DNA from: Bugula neritina
Lineage: Eukaryota; Bryozoa; Gymnolaemata; Cheilostomatida; Bugulidae
Length of the DNA: 64,000 nt
Assembly (NCBI GenBank): GCA_964035545.1
Contig: OZ037766.1
Coordinates: forward strand, 17,678,222-17,742,221
Direction of reading: 5' to 3'
In this document: positions 13,101-22,526 of the stretch, piece by piece
How the letters are laid out: each line of letters opens with the position of its first letter
Position numbering within the stretch: position 1 is the first letter of the stretch
Program-made: the position numbers and the translations under genes
Notes under the pieces: generated by a model
Databases searched by the model: none
The model's input: the letters and a program-made list of their open reading frames with translations, nothing else
Told to the model about the DNA's origin: nothing

Positions 13101-16100
13101 ACATTCTTTTGCTTGCTTCTACTTTCGCTTTGTGCATCTCAAGAGTGATGGCTGTGTCTAAGGAATGGTTGGAATGCACGGAGGAGGGACGTTTTTGCTG
13201 TGCTACAACAAGTGTCAGCAGAGTAAAAATGAAACATAATTTACAGAGTTATCTACAATATGATTTATTATATATAATAACTATTTCCAAATAGTCAAGC
13301 AACCAATTGACATCATAGATTTCAATTTGTAAGATGAGATATGAAAATCATATATTATAAAAATTCAACTCAACAGTCAATAAATGTTTCCAAAAGATAT
13401 TCAATGCTCCACCGAGCGTCCAACCTTTCAACAAATCTTATAAACACAAGCTTCGCGATTTTTATGAAATCATTATTCATAATCCAAACTTTATATAATA
13501 TAATCAAGTAATTAACTGAAAAGTGCTATTTTATGTACAGGTGTGTCACATATCTTACCATTGTAGCTAGCTTCATTTTCAGCCATAGCCAAGCCACTGG
13601 TGACAGGTACACTAGAACAAGTTGTGGTTTGAATTTCTAGGAAATTAGTTGGGCAGAGTCCTATTACCCCACTACTGGTGTTCACTTTTGACCAGTCATT
13701 ATTTGTCCATAATATTGTTACCTGTTCGTTTTTACTGAGAGAAACTTTTTCATCTGTCATGCTCTTGAATTCAAATAATACTTTAGCAGATGTACTAGCA
13801 GTTAATGGAGAGTCAGATGGAAGCTGCATGGTTGGTCGAGTAGCAGTGTGAGTTGAGTCCGTTATCTTGACATATCCCAATGGGAACAAGCCACTCACAC
13901 CATTACATGTGCCACTCCACCAACCCATGTCCACTTCATGAATATCGGTAACAATTTCACCACTGACCAATGACAGTTCAGCGTCAGATTCTCCAATGAA
14001 GTCATACACAACCTGGCCACACAATGATTGTGTAGGTGTTGGGCCACTTGCCTGAGAGTCACCGAGGAGTGCTGTGAGATCACGCAGGAATATGCCACAC
14101 TTGCCATTGCAAGACCCTACAACAAGTCGTAGCAATAAGACTTTTACTGCCTTTACATAAAACAAATATCATGCCACTCAAAAATACAATTTTTTTAATT
14201 TACTACATTAGAATAAAGGATTGGAGGACTCCCATAACGTGCTATCGAGGGTACACACTAACACACATATATGTATACATGTGGGTAAAATTAGCAAGCA
14301 CCATATCTAATACTATCAATCTAGCTATAGTTATAATGACAGTACAGTTATAATGGTTTTAAAGTTATTGTATAGCTATTAAAACAAACTCAAGAGCAAA
14401 TAACACTCCTTCCAAAGTCACTTTGTACAGCCTAATCCAGCTCTCAATGTTAGGATGTAACTCACACAAGTTTATGGTCACCATCCCTGTAAGAAACCTG
14501 GAAGGGCTTTTTTATTGAATAGGGCTAAGAACTTATTCAGATGGAGCACATGAGCAATTATGACTGGATGCTCTTCCTAACATCACCAATGGCCTAACTA
14601 GGTTCGAACCCCTGACTTTGTGCTTACGAAGCAAACACTCTAACCCCTAGACCACGGCTGCTCCCTGCTCCTAATGTTAGGATGTAACAAACTATTTAAA
14701 ACGAACAGTTTTGAAGAATGAGTATTAAATGAGTATCCAACTTAACAGACCTATAAGCCAATCAGCATCCTTTTCTTCTAGCACATCAATGATATCACCT
14801 GCAGAAAAAGTCAGCTCATCGTTCAATTGTGCTTCTGCATCTATAATGGCCTTGACTTGGTATAACACATCTTTTGAATGGCTTACAGAATTTATGGCTA
14901 CATCCAGTGAAGCTGTTTCTGCTGTAGTAAGAAATAAATAACAAACTGAAACTGCATTTTATTACTATTACTGAAATAATGTACAAGTTTTAGATCCTAC
15001 TGCAATGATAACTATGCAAAGCTAGTTAAGCTAAATTTATACCAGATTTATCCTCGTGAGTAGACAACTTCAATTCAACTTCATGTACACAAGTAAGGGG
15101 GAATATTCCAACTTCACCATTGAGTTGTCCTCTCCACCAATCTGCATTCACTGGCTCAAGTCCAGCTATCAAGTCGCCTGAAAAATAGAAGCTGTATTAC
15201 ATTATACCTCACTGATTTTATCCTTCAAGGTGCAGATATGACCCAGATACTCCATTGGATGTCAATATATTTACCTAGTCTACATACTATTATGAGACTA
15301 CATTGCTATCTTTCTTGAGGCAAAGGCAATATCTGATGAGACATATTCAAATGTTGATGGTTTTTAACACTCATTGTTGATAATGAAAATGAAAAAATTA
15401 GCTTTGAAGAGTGAATGCTTAATCCAGTGCAATATAACATGATCATAATATAAGTTTTCCAAAACTATATCAGTGCTGCTGTTTTAGAAGCAAGGTGAGA
15501 GTTGAAAGCTGCTAATAAGCACATTGCTTGGTTTAGTGTATGGAGTTAGCCCTACATATAAACATTTTCTTTTGCCAGTGCTAACAAAAATATTAACAAT
15601 GTTATTGTGAGTACTGTAAGCAACTGAAGCTACATGAGCAAAAAATTCACCATTACTGTAATGTGTGTTAGCACTTCATTATATAGTAGATAAAATAAGC
15701 TGATAAAAACAGACACAATAGTGGGTAGCATTTGATGACTCTGTTTAACTGCATGTATATACATGCATCATAAGGTAATGAAGATTACCATCCGCTAGTA
15801 CATTGGACACTAGATAAATCTATAACCAGATAGCCATCATTTGTGTTTCATTACAAATAAATTAAGTTATTTACATGATATGGAAAAAGTTGATGAAAGT
15901 GACACATATGCACAAGTTGGGGTAAATGCAGCTACCACAAGTTACAGAATGAACCATTACAATCATTGCTACTGTGTAGTGTGTTGGATTTCAAGTTGAT
16001 TATCTTGTGTAAGTAGAGTCAATATTCAGTGTGTAAAAGGACAAAGAATGGCTGGCACATCTTATAACTTAGAGCATAACAACATAAAGTTATTAGATAG

Positions 16101-16936
16101 TTAATAAAGAGAGCCAAGTCTTGACTCATTAGTTTTATTCTGAGCCTTCCATAACAACAAAACTAAATAGTTAACATTTTAGCCTAAATACTATCTGCCA
16201 GAAGAGTTAATAAAGAGAGGTACCTGTTGATTTAAGTTCATTTGCAACTTAGTTTATTAACACTAATGACAGCTACCAACCCGGGTTTACTGCAAGGTCT
16301 CCAGGTTGTAGTTCAGGAAACTGCTCTACACAAACAAAAACCTTCCCTTTTAATGGAATAGCAATGGGTTTGTAGGTCTCCACAAAAGCTGAAGGAAAAT
16401 TTCCCATTTGCCCTCTACTGTAGCCTGTCAACCAGTCTTTATTTACCTATGCAAACCAAAGCTTAATGCAAGTATATGGTATAAAATGCCAGATATTCAG
16501 TTTATAAAATTACTTACTTAAAATCGTACAAAATTTAACGCGCTTATACTATATGCAGCTCATTTTTAGCTAGATTTGCTTGACTACATATTAATGAAAT
16601 TATACTTTAGTAGGATGAAGCAGATTAATTAAACCTATGAAGATTTGTGGAAAGTAACCGATACACATGTGGCATAAAATGACCCAGTAAGCTACTATCT
16701 ACATTATATTACAATATACACCCTAACTATGGAATATGAGATTAAAGCTACACTATTAACACCCAACTGGTTTGACATTGCAATAGGGGAGTTTTCTGTA
16801 AATAAAAGAGCACCCTTTTAAAAGAACTAACCTCTGCCAAAACCTGCAAATAATTAGATGCATGCAAAGTTATCTCATCAGGCTCATTTGTTTCAAAGTC
16901 ATAGAGAACTCTGCAGACTGTAATCTTTTTAGCCAT
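259..16936 (-). CDS. DNMBP: DNMBP/Tuba-like scaffold: five SH3, Pro-rich, RhoGEF (DH) and start of BAR; 3' end outside window
   Basis: Tuba-type proteins bind dynamin and actin regulators through SH3 domains and activate Cdc42 through a DH domain next to a membrane-binding BAR domain. Exons, 5' to 3': 16936-16832, 16446-16281, 15177-15043, 14921-14751, 14116-13559, 13202-12908, 11400-11093, 10100-9921, 9460-9378, 7827-7704, 4349-4208, 4066-3976, 2836-2710, 2536-2445, 1961-1806, 1619-1514, 1121-997, 871-767, 387-259. All use GT/AG sites and the phases join without a stop over 3198 nt (1066 codons). The start ATG has A at -3 and G at +4. SH3 domains lie near residues 8-60, 70-125, 154-210, 226-279 and 302-356; Pro-rich and coiled-coil stretches follow (about 480-740), then DH (757-946) and BAR (from about 960). 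The family has C-terminal SH3 domains that would lie beyond the left edge. Family assignment rests on domain order and DH/BAR similarity recalled from vertebrate DNMBP; exon joins are inferred. Confidence 0.85.
1514..4066 (-). other. DNMBP: Exons 12-16 of the DNMBP-like gene: DH (RhoGEF) domain
   Basis: The five exons translate to a DH domain. The first conserved region begins KIEELMNTEEHYLRDLKLC (exon 4066-3976). The third reads DAFLITPVQRPPRYKLLLSD (exon 1961-1806), matching the LIxPVQRxxxYxLLLxDLL hallmark that contacts the GTPase. The last exon ends NHINECKRRKDIG, the usual final helix. No PH domain follows; the next exons read straight into a BAR-like helical region, which is the arrangement that separates Tuba from most Dbl-family proteins. 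Confidence 0.88.
2961..2983. repeat. (TGAT)n microsatellite
   Basis: Five to six tandem TGAT units inside an intron of the DNMBP-like gene. The flanking 2984-3960 is unique-looking intron sequence in which I see no gene. Confidence 0.8.
4350..5327. other. Intron sequence, no gene seen
   Basis: Part of the 3.4-kb intron between exons 10 and 11 of the DNMBP-like gene. AT-rich, with no exon-like open frame flanked by splice sites and no recognisable repeat. Confidence 0.5.
5328..5750. mobile_element. MITE with terminal inverted repeats, 4-bp target duplication; second copy at 60067-60488
   Basis: Ends are inverted repeats of about 28 bp: the left end starts GGGTCATTTTACTTAATTTA, and the right end on the minus strand starts GAGTCAGTTTACTTCATTTA. 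TTAT flanks both sides (5324-5327 and 5751-5754). A nearly identical 422-bp copy lies at 60067-60488 in the same orientation. The inside holds a hairpin built on ACCGTTACGG and its complement. No coding capacity, so it needs a transposase in trans. The superfamily is not assigned; a 4-bp duplication limits the options. Confidence 0.8.
7076..7393 (+). mobile_element. Solo LTR related to the LTR of gypsy element 2
   Basis: The sequence contains TATAAAAGCAGGCGAG (7251-7266), a TCAGTCTAC-ACTGGAGCTC block and AATAAAG (7340-7346), in the same order as the LTR at 33182-33513. It ends ...TTATATTACA. An exact inverted repeat beginning TGTCCGAAAGTCGG and ending CCGACTTTCGGACA lies at 7178-7226 in the U3-like part, where the element-2 LTR also carries imperfect CGGCATTTCGG palindromes. 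No internal region or partner LTR is present. The left boundary is approximate, and I found no clear target duplication. Confidence 0.62.
7883..8317. mobile_element. hAT-type MITE
   Basis: A 435-bp element with ends CAGGGTTGGGGTAATTG and, on the other strand, CAGGGTTGGAGTCAATTACA. It is flanked by 8-bp near-identical direct repeats, TCATACAG (7875-7882) and TCATATAG (8318-8325). An 8-bp duplication with CAGGG termini is typical of the hAT superfamily. It is very rich in GTAATT motifs and encodes nothing. It sits in an intron of the DNMBP-like gene, beside exon 10 (7704-7827). Confidence 0.85.
8326..9377. other. Intron sequence with a short (CATA)n run
   Basis: Intron between exons 9 and 10 of the DNMBP-like gene. 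A CATA tetranucleotide run occurs near 8338-8353. No gene or named repeat recognised in the rest. Confidence 0.5.
12043..12824. mobile_element. Inverted-repeat element built from AGATCGATCT palindromes
   Basis: About 780 bp, bounded by inverted repeats of about 38 bp. The left end begins AATCACCGGCTTTCCATGTA; the right end on the minus strand begins AATCACGGGCTTTCCATGTA. Subterminal regions at both ends are filled with the palindrome AGATCGATCT and close variants. The left side also repeats CATGGAAAGACGCCA. The middle is AT-rich and non-coding. No clear target duplication was found. It lies in the intron between exons 6 and 7 of the DNMBP-like gene. I do not recognise the family. Confidence 0.72.
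13559..16936 (-). other. DNMBP: Exons 1-5 of the DNMBP-like gene: five SH3 domains
   Basis: Each SH3 shows the expected ALYDF-like start, acidic RT loop, WW (or W) in the n-Src/distal region and a G-F/I-P-x-N/x-F/Y-V end: CRVLYDFETNEPDE with GNFPSAFVE (first), ADWWRGQLNGEVGIFP (second), ADWLIG joined across an intron to GKCGIFLRDL (third), VVYDFIGESDAELS with GWWSGTCNG (fourth), VLFEFKSMTDEKVS with GLCPTNFLEI (fifth). The fourth and fifth share the single 558-bp exon at 13559-14116. Vertebrate DNMBP, as I recall it, has four SH3 domains before the DH domain, so one of these is extra. Confidence 0.82.
14462..14672 (-). mobile_element. tRNA-derived SINE with 16-bp target duplication
   Basis: On the minus strand the element starts with a tRNA-like head: A box GTGGTCTAGGGGTTAGAG, anticodon loop containing CTTCGTAAG (CGT, Thr-like) and an exact B box GGTTCGAACC. 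A body containing GACTGGATGCTCTTCC (plus-strand reading) follows. Perfect 16-bp direct repeats AATGTTAGGATGTAAC flank it at 14446-14461 and 14673-14688, the signature of LINE-driven insertion. A diverged relative lies at 51707-51914. The GGATGCTCTTCC core resembles a motif shared by several metazoan SINE superfamilies; that is recalled, not searched. Confidence 0.85.
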
Positions 16937-17428
16937 CGTTTTATGGTGGTATTTAAAAGTCAAACCATTCTACAAATAGCCACACAAAATCTATAAGCAG
17001 TAATATTTTAGCAACATAAAAAGTTAAACCTTAATTTACAGTGTGCTATACAAAAAACTTACATAGCATGAATATATTTAACCATTTGGAAATTTACAAC
17101 TGCTTGAAGTGGCATATTATTAAATTTAATGGCATTCATAATTAATTGGTAAAGAGATTACACAGACTTAAAAAACAACAATACATAAAAGCAGGATTAG
17201 GTTTGGTATTGGCACTAAAGTAAATTAAGTGTATTCTCATTACTAAAATAATCAGTAGTTGAATTTAAACACAAAAGACTCAAAATTTGAAAGAAAATCA
17301 CTGAATAGTCAGAATGCATACTAAATTTGAAAGATAGATGAATAATAAATTATAAACAATTGTAACGCATTTTGTTCTTACTAGAATTCATCTACATCTA
17401 GTAAACATGAAGCAGCCAAAAGAGATAC

Positions 17429-17431
<3 letters not shown>
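16937..17431. other. Upstream region of the DNMBP-like gene, no element recognised
   Basis: The promoter and 5' UTR of the DNMBP-like gene should lie here on the minus strand. I see no TATA box or CpG-rich block that I would call. The region is AT-rich and ends in an (AT)n run at about 17432-17460. Confidence 0.4.
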
Positions 17432-17462
<31 letters not shown>

Positions 17463-17482
17463 TTACGAGCTAGCAGTTTGAT

Positions 17483-18474
17483 TATAAATAAGTATACGAG
17501 AAACATTGTTGATTTATTACTTTATTAGGTAAAGTAATTATACTGATATTTCGGGTACCACTGTACCTATCTTCAGAGTAGCAATGAATGAAATTCAAAA
17601 ATTATTACGTTACGTTAGACGTTATGCATGACACAAAGAATAGAGAGTGGCAGTTATTGTAAATTATTGAAACTTAGGGAGATAATATTATTTTATATAT
17701 TACGCAGGTCAAAAATTATACTGATGTTTTTTGCATAAAAAATAAATTAGAGTTGACAAAAATATAGATATCCAAATATAAAAACAGCAAGAATTAGTGA
17801 AACTATGTGAGAGTTGAGTAGTGTGGAGCTATTGATATAGTTTTAGTGGTATGGAGTAATTTTGTTTATTGAGTTGCAGTTTTATTTGTTTAATGCAGAG
17901 AGCTTCGGCTACTTTTCGATGGTGGATTCCTTTAAATGAATGATTTAAAACTGTTACATTGTCTATTGATATGTTTCCATGATTAGTGGTGGAGATGTGT
18001 TGATAAATTTTGGAATTGATGTCATGGCAGTGTTCATGTATCCTGTGTGATAGGCGACGTCCGGTTTCGCCTACATATGTTTGTTGACAGGTAGCTTCAG
18101 GGCAGGTTATTTTGTAGACTAGGTTGTGAATGTGTTCTTTATTGGTTTTATCTTTGAGACTAAAATGTGAACTTTTATATTTGGATATCTATTTTTTTGT
18201 CAACTCTAATTTATTTTTTATGCAAAAAACATCAGTATAATTTTTGACCTGCGTAATATATAAAATAAGATTATCTCCCTAAGTTTCAATAATTTACAAT
18301 AACTGCCACTCTCTATTCTTTGTGTCATGCATAACGCCTAACGTAACGTAATAATTTTTGAATTTCATTCATTGCTACTCTGAAGATGGGTACAGTGGTA
18401 CCCGAAATATCAGTATAGTTACTTTACCTAATAAAGTAATAAATCAACAATGTTTCTCGTATACTTATTTATAT
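17483..18474 (-). mobile_element. Penelope-like element remnant between inverted repeats
   Basis: Inverted arms of about 300 bp (17483-17782 and 18176-18474) match with few differences and enclose a GIY-YIG nuclease fragment. Outside the arms are (AT)n tracts (17432-17460 and 18469-18650). Penelope-like retroelements are known to leave terminal pseudo-LTRs in inverted orientation, and the nuclease type agrees. Each arm carries a possible hammerhead core: CTGAAGA, a 6-bp stem GGTAC-type hairpin, then GAAA (plus strand 18380-18407; minus strand 17576-17548). The reverse transcriptase part is absent. Confidence 0.75.
17829..18178 (-). pseudogene. GIY-YIG endonuclease C-terminal fragment of a Penelope-like element
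   Basis: The frame is open from the repeat junction at 18178 to a TAG at 17831-17829, about 115 codons. It shows LVYKITCPEATCQQTYVGET, a GIY-YIG core with a CPEATC cysteine pair inserted before YVG. The catalytic-type Arg follows in GRRLSHRIHEH and the catalytic-type Glu in RKVAEALCIKQIKL. In the family this domain nicks target DNA for reverse transcription. Only the last domain remains, with the true element C terminus intact and everything upstream missing. Confidence 0.8.
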
Positions 18475-18487
18475 ATATATATATACG

Positions 18488-18521
<34 letters not shown>

Positions 18522-18552
18522 CGTATATATATATATACATATATATATATAC

Positions 18553-18593
<41 letters not shown>

Positions 18594-18650
18594 CATATAT
18601 ATATATATATACATATAATTATATATACATATAATTATATATACATATAT
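18469..18650. repeat. (TA)n microsatellite with CATA/CGTA variants
   Basis: Almost unbroken TA dinucleotides with scattered ATAC, ACGT and ATAATTATAT variants. It borders the inverted arm of the Penelope-like remnant, as TA arrays do at the other Penelope copies in this window. Confidence 0.9.
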
Positions 18651-18750
18651 AGTTGAGCAGTTAGCACCTTCTATTACCATTGTATCTAAAACAACAGTTT
18701 GATCAATTTGTCTTGTCAATACATAATTTAGATCATGTTTGGAAATGGTG

Positions 18751-19423
18751 TTAGTGATGACCAGGTTGCGCTCGGAGGCAGAAGGCCAATAGTATTTTGC
18801 CATTCAAATTATACTTTCCTAAACTGTAATAACCAAACACTCTAGGCCAGCCTCTTTGATCAAAACCTACTCTTGCATTGAAGACTCCTACCACCAGCAG
18901 CTTCTTTTTTCGGGGTGCATTTCGCAATACATCCCTTAGTTGACTATAGACTATCCCCTTGATAACATCTTCATAGTGGGTCATGATGTGTGCACAGGCG
19001 CTGACAATAGCCAAGCAAATATCTCTCTGCAATGATAGGCGAAGAGACTTTAAATGATCACTAACCGGCATAGGTTCTTGGTTTAACTGTGCTACAATGC
19101 TGTTTCTGATAGCAAATCCAAATTCAGCTTCTCTTTTGTTTGGTCTTCTCCTCCACTCCAAAAAAGGTGCACCTGCCATCTACCGAGCTACCTGAGAGTG
19201 CTAAATTGAGTTCCACACAGGGCAGCAATGTCGATGTTGTATTTTTTGAGCATTTAGCCCCAAGAGCAGTTTGTCCCTTGGATTTCTTTGGGCATTTTTT
19301 GTTGAGCAATGTTCTGAAATTCCATTCTGTGACTTTCAATGTATTTCTTTTTATTCTATTTTCTCCTAGCTTATTTTTCACTAGGCGCCAAAGTGTGGAT
19401 GCACCAGTGCGAGCCTTGCTCAC
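18751..19423 (-). pseudogene. LINE apurinic-type endonuclease fragment, frameshifted
   Basis: Two overlapping minus-strand frames (19423-19124 and 19179-18751) give a LINE endonuclease start, KVTEWNFRTLLNKK (compare WNVRTL), then EFGFAIRNSIVAQL, HLKSLRLSLQRDICLAIVSA and KLLVVGVFNARVGFDQRGW. The last of these matches the GDFNARVG catalytic block with the D changed to V. The order is that of the endonuclease at the N terminus of ORF2 in non-LTR retrotransposons. No reverse transcriptase follows. The 5' half is shifted out of frame near 19150. Confidence 0.75.
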
Positions 19424-19854
19424 CTGGGCGACGCTCGAGCCGGTATGGCGATTTCCTTCCTTAGCAATTTTGTCATAGAACTGCTTGCAAAATTGTTAAG
19501 AAAAATTTGTCTTTTGCATTACAAGAGTTTCTCTCTTGGCAGAGCAGAGATGTGTTTCAGCAGGCAGCAACAAGTCAAGACAAGTTGGCATCTTTGCACT
19601 GCTGCAGTGGCTTAATAGCCAATAGCCATTAATACTAATAGTACTAATAGCCACTAAAGTTAATGTGCCTGTAATCAGTATCACTAATCACTCAAGTTTT
19701 AATCATAATGATTCAAATAATACTTAAATCAACAAACTTTATCAATAATAATAATATTGATAAATATTAATAATAATAACACATCTAAAAATAACAAAGA
19801 ATAGTATTTTATAATTATTGCTCATTTAATTTTATTTATATTAATTAATACTAT
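19424..19854. other. Intergenic, nothing recognised
   Basis: AT-rich sequence with ATA/TAAT runs between two LINE relics. No open frame or repeat that I can name. Confidence 0.45.
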
Positions 19855-20021
19855 AATAATAATAACTCACGTCGTAAAAATTAGAACACTACATACGCAA
19901 AATTATGAGTGCCTCTTATGTTGTTTTTGTTAGGGTTTATCATGTGTTGAAATGTATCTATTCTAGCATGTAGCTAAGTTTGGATATTTTAATTGTAACG
20001 TAAAGGGGTTTTAGCACATAG

Positions 20022-22131
20022 CTAAGCTGAGTTTGTGTTATGAGGTGGTATCCTCAAATCTCTAATGCTTCGAGGGAGAAAACTGTTGTGAAAGGTCTGT
20101 GAGGATGCAGAAATTGATGTTGGTTCTCCTCTCTTAGCAGATCGAGTGTTTATTGACGGATTTGAATTTATTAGTTCATCATAAGCAGATGAAAGTGTTT
20201 CATGGCACTCTTCATCTGAGAGTATTCTCATTAACAAAGTTATTCTATGGTCTCTTCGTCGGCTCGCAAGAGTTTTAAGCTGCAACTCAGTTCGAGCGTC
20301 ACTGATGCCACATCTTCCTTTGAGGTTAGTGATATACCTAATGGCTTGATTTTGAACATGTTCAATTTCCTTACAGGCACTTTTGTTAGTCAGATCCCAC
20401 AACGCGTCTGCATACTCAAGGATAGGTCTACATAGATTAAGGTACGCAATTAATTTTGCCTTCATGGGTGCATTGTAGATTGTATGCTTGAGACCTTGTT
20501 CCCTTTTTCCAAGGGCTTAAAAACTTTATATAGCAAATAATTCTTTTTGAGCTTTTTGAGTTCTTTCTTGTTGTTCCGGCGATGCTGCTTATATTTATTC
20601 AAGTAGTATGGATCTCTAGTTTGTTTGTATTTTCTGTGTGTATTGTGTTGCTTGTCTATCATCTTTTTAATATGTTTGTTAAACCAAGGTGGTTGATCTT
20701 CATTTCTGACATGTATAGTTTCGCGTGGAACAGAATCAAGTATGGCTTTATCAAGTGATCTTTTGTAAATATCCCACATTGTATCAACGTCACTTAGATT
20801 TTTGATTTGATGAAGAGCATTAGTTATTTTTTCAGTAAAGGCTTGAACGTTTGCCTTCTGATAGATAAAGATTTCCTTGGTACTTTTACATTTGTGTTGT
20901 TGGTGCATCATTGTATCTACTTTAAGCTTCAGGGTTATAATATAGTGATCGCTTAGGCCAGGGTTTACTACATCTGGGGGATCTGTTGTAAGGGTGTTAG
21001 AGAGGCATATCAGATCAAAAGTGTTTCCGTGAATGTGTGTAGGTTCTGTAACCATCTGGTGTAAGTTATGTTTGTAAAGCATGTTGAGAAATTGTAGATA
21101 GATAGCTTTCTAGGATGCATTGGGTTTAATAGTTTTGGTAACCCAGTCTAGTCCTGGAACATTCATATCATCAAGTAAAATGATGTTGCAGTCGGAATAT
21201 TTATATTTGATGGAGCCAAGTATGTTACTTATTTGCTTGCTATTTGAAGTTGATATCCTCGGTCTATAGTAACAACATATAACTAGGTTAGTTGGAATAA
21301 GAATAATTGCTATTTCTTCATTATAAGTTTCAACGGAAACATTTCTGGGGTTAAGTTTTGCCTTGATTGCAATCATAACTCTTCCTCCGTGTATGTTCCT
21401 GTCATTTCTAAAGAAGTTTAAACCAGGTGTTACGATTACAGTCTTGCTGAGAATAGATTGATCAATATGCATTTCTGTTAGGCAGATCAAATTATAGTTT
21501 TTAGTTAAAACGGTGATTTCTGCTGTTTTTCTTTTGACTGACCTGACATTAGCAAGAAAAAGATTTAGATCTGAGATTGTTTTGGTTGTTGGTCTTCCGG
21601 TTTCAACTTTTCCAGTTTCCCGATTCAGCTTTTTTTGAATGTTGAAATCCCTGATTCGAAATTGTATGGTTGGCTGCTCCTCTTTAAGTTTTTTAACCTG
21701 TTGGCCAAGGGTGTACTCTTTGTCCCTGGTTTCTTTGTTCATGTCCAGCTTGCAGAACAGAGAATCTGAGCGCAAGGCATGATTTACTTGTTTAAAAATT
21801 CTCACTTGGACCTTTCATCTTCAAATCGCAGTTTTATAGGGCGATTTTTGTTTTCAGTCTTAGCACCAAGCCTAACTGCTTGAACAGGCTTGTTGAAATT
21901 CTTAAATAATTCTTTGGAAATTAGGTTCATCACATCTTGCATTGCAGTATCTTTTTCCGTTAGGCCATACAAAATTGCATTAGATTTCCTCGCTTCAATG
22001 TCCATCTCCGATGCAAGTAGTGCTTGGCTGGTTGTGGTCATTTGCAGGTTTATTTTTTGTGTTATTCGCAATTTCAGTGTTTTTGCTGGTAATATCAGCC
22101 TAGGTTTCTTGGAATGTACTGACTTCTTCAT
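20022..22131 (-). pseudogene. LINE polyprotein remnant: RRM-like ORF1, endonuclease, C-terminal tail
   Basis: The RRM-like part meets the endonuclease part at 21805-21802 by a small overlap. The endonuclease shows LFLANVRSVKRKTAEI, LICLTEMHIDQSI, LVICCYYRP, IILLDDMNVPGLDW and GLSDHYIITLKL, covering its main blocks; the usual GDFN is LDDMN here. The segment from 21082 to 20462 continues through the linker (DQPPWFNKHIKKM). The frame then shifts directly into IAYLNLCRPILEYADALWD, a conserved stretch found after the thumb in CR1/L2-type ORF2 proteins. So about 500 residues of reverse transcriptase are gone and the remains cannot self-mobilise. Confidence 0.75.
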
Positions 22132-22482
22132 TGCTGTGTTGATGGTATTTTTCTAACTTTCTCTCAAGTTTAGAAATTTGTTGATTAATGCTGTGAAGCA
22201 TCTTCATATGTTGTGTATTGCCACCATCATCTTTTTGAGAAGAACACTCATCACAAAAACACCTAACACCCCTGTCCGACAGTCTAGTGATGGAATTCAC
22301 CTCAGATGGTTGGAGGCCCTGGCATGTTCCATGGTACCATTTAGGCACACATCATAAGATATCCATTTTGAAGCAGCTTTTTGTTGTTTTCCGCCTTTGG
22401 TGAGAAGAAAACCTTCTTTCTTGGAGCATGATGCGCATAACTCATTTGGGTCTGTATTGTTATCATCTGTAGTAGATTCCAA
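22100..22482 (-). pseudogene. PHD-finger portion of LINE ORF1, frameshifted
   Basis: One frame gives CASCSKKEGFLLTKGGK followed by KWISYDVC. The next frame continues KWYHGTCQGLQPSEVN and ends VRCFCDECSS, then a helical region (NQQISKLERKLEKYHQ). Together the C-x2-C, C, W-H-x2-C and C-x-C-x2-C ligands follow the PHD pattern used in ORF1 of many metazoan LINEs. The frame changes at about 22345. Confidence 0.7.
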
Positions 22483-22526
22483 CTGAGAGCGTTGCAGAGG
22501 GGGAAAGTCACCTCTACTATGATCAA

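Larger units (their letters stand above)
19855..22526 (-). mobile_element. CR1/L2-like LINE, ORF1 fused to endonuclease, reverse transcriptase deleted
   Basis: Reading the minus strand: a PHD-type zinc finger (22482-22256), a coiled coil, an RRM-like block with RKSNAILYGL and VQAVRLGAKT (22131-21802), then an endonuclease (from about 21590) and the extreme C terminus of an ORF2 (20465-20022). A TTA-repeat-like tail (GTTATTATTATTATAG on the minus strand, near 19870-19855) marks the 3' end, as in the CR1/L2 group. The palm and fingers of the reverse transcriptase are missing between 20462 and 20490. Confidence 0.75.

Noticed and set aside
12947-13294. 115-residue plus-strand frame with hydrophobic stretches
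   Set aside because: It is the antisense shadow of exon 6 of the DNMBP-like gene, whose splice phases fit on the minus strand.
16281-16298. Alternative donor GTAAAC at the end of exon 2
   Set aside because: It would put exon 3 out of frame with an immediate stop; the GTTGGT donor keeps the frame and completes the second SH3.
16748-16963. Upstream in-frame start for the DNMBP-like protein
   Set aside because: The longer frame starts at a non-ATG codon; the ATG at 16936 has a good context and is followed directly by the first SH3.
18358-18803. Tyr-Ile-rich open frames across the TA array
   Set aside because: Artefacts of (TA)n translation; no start context, domain or splice structure.
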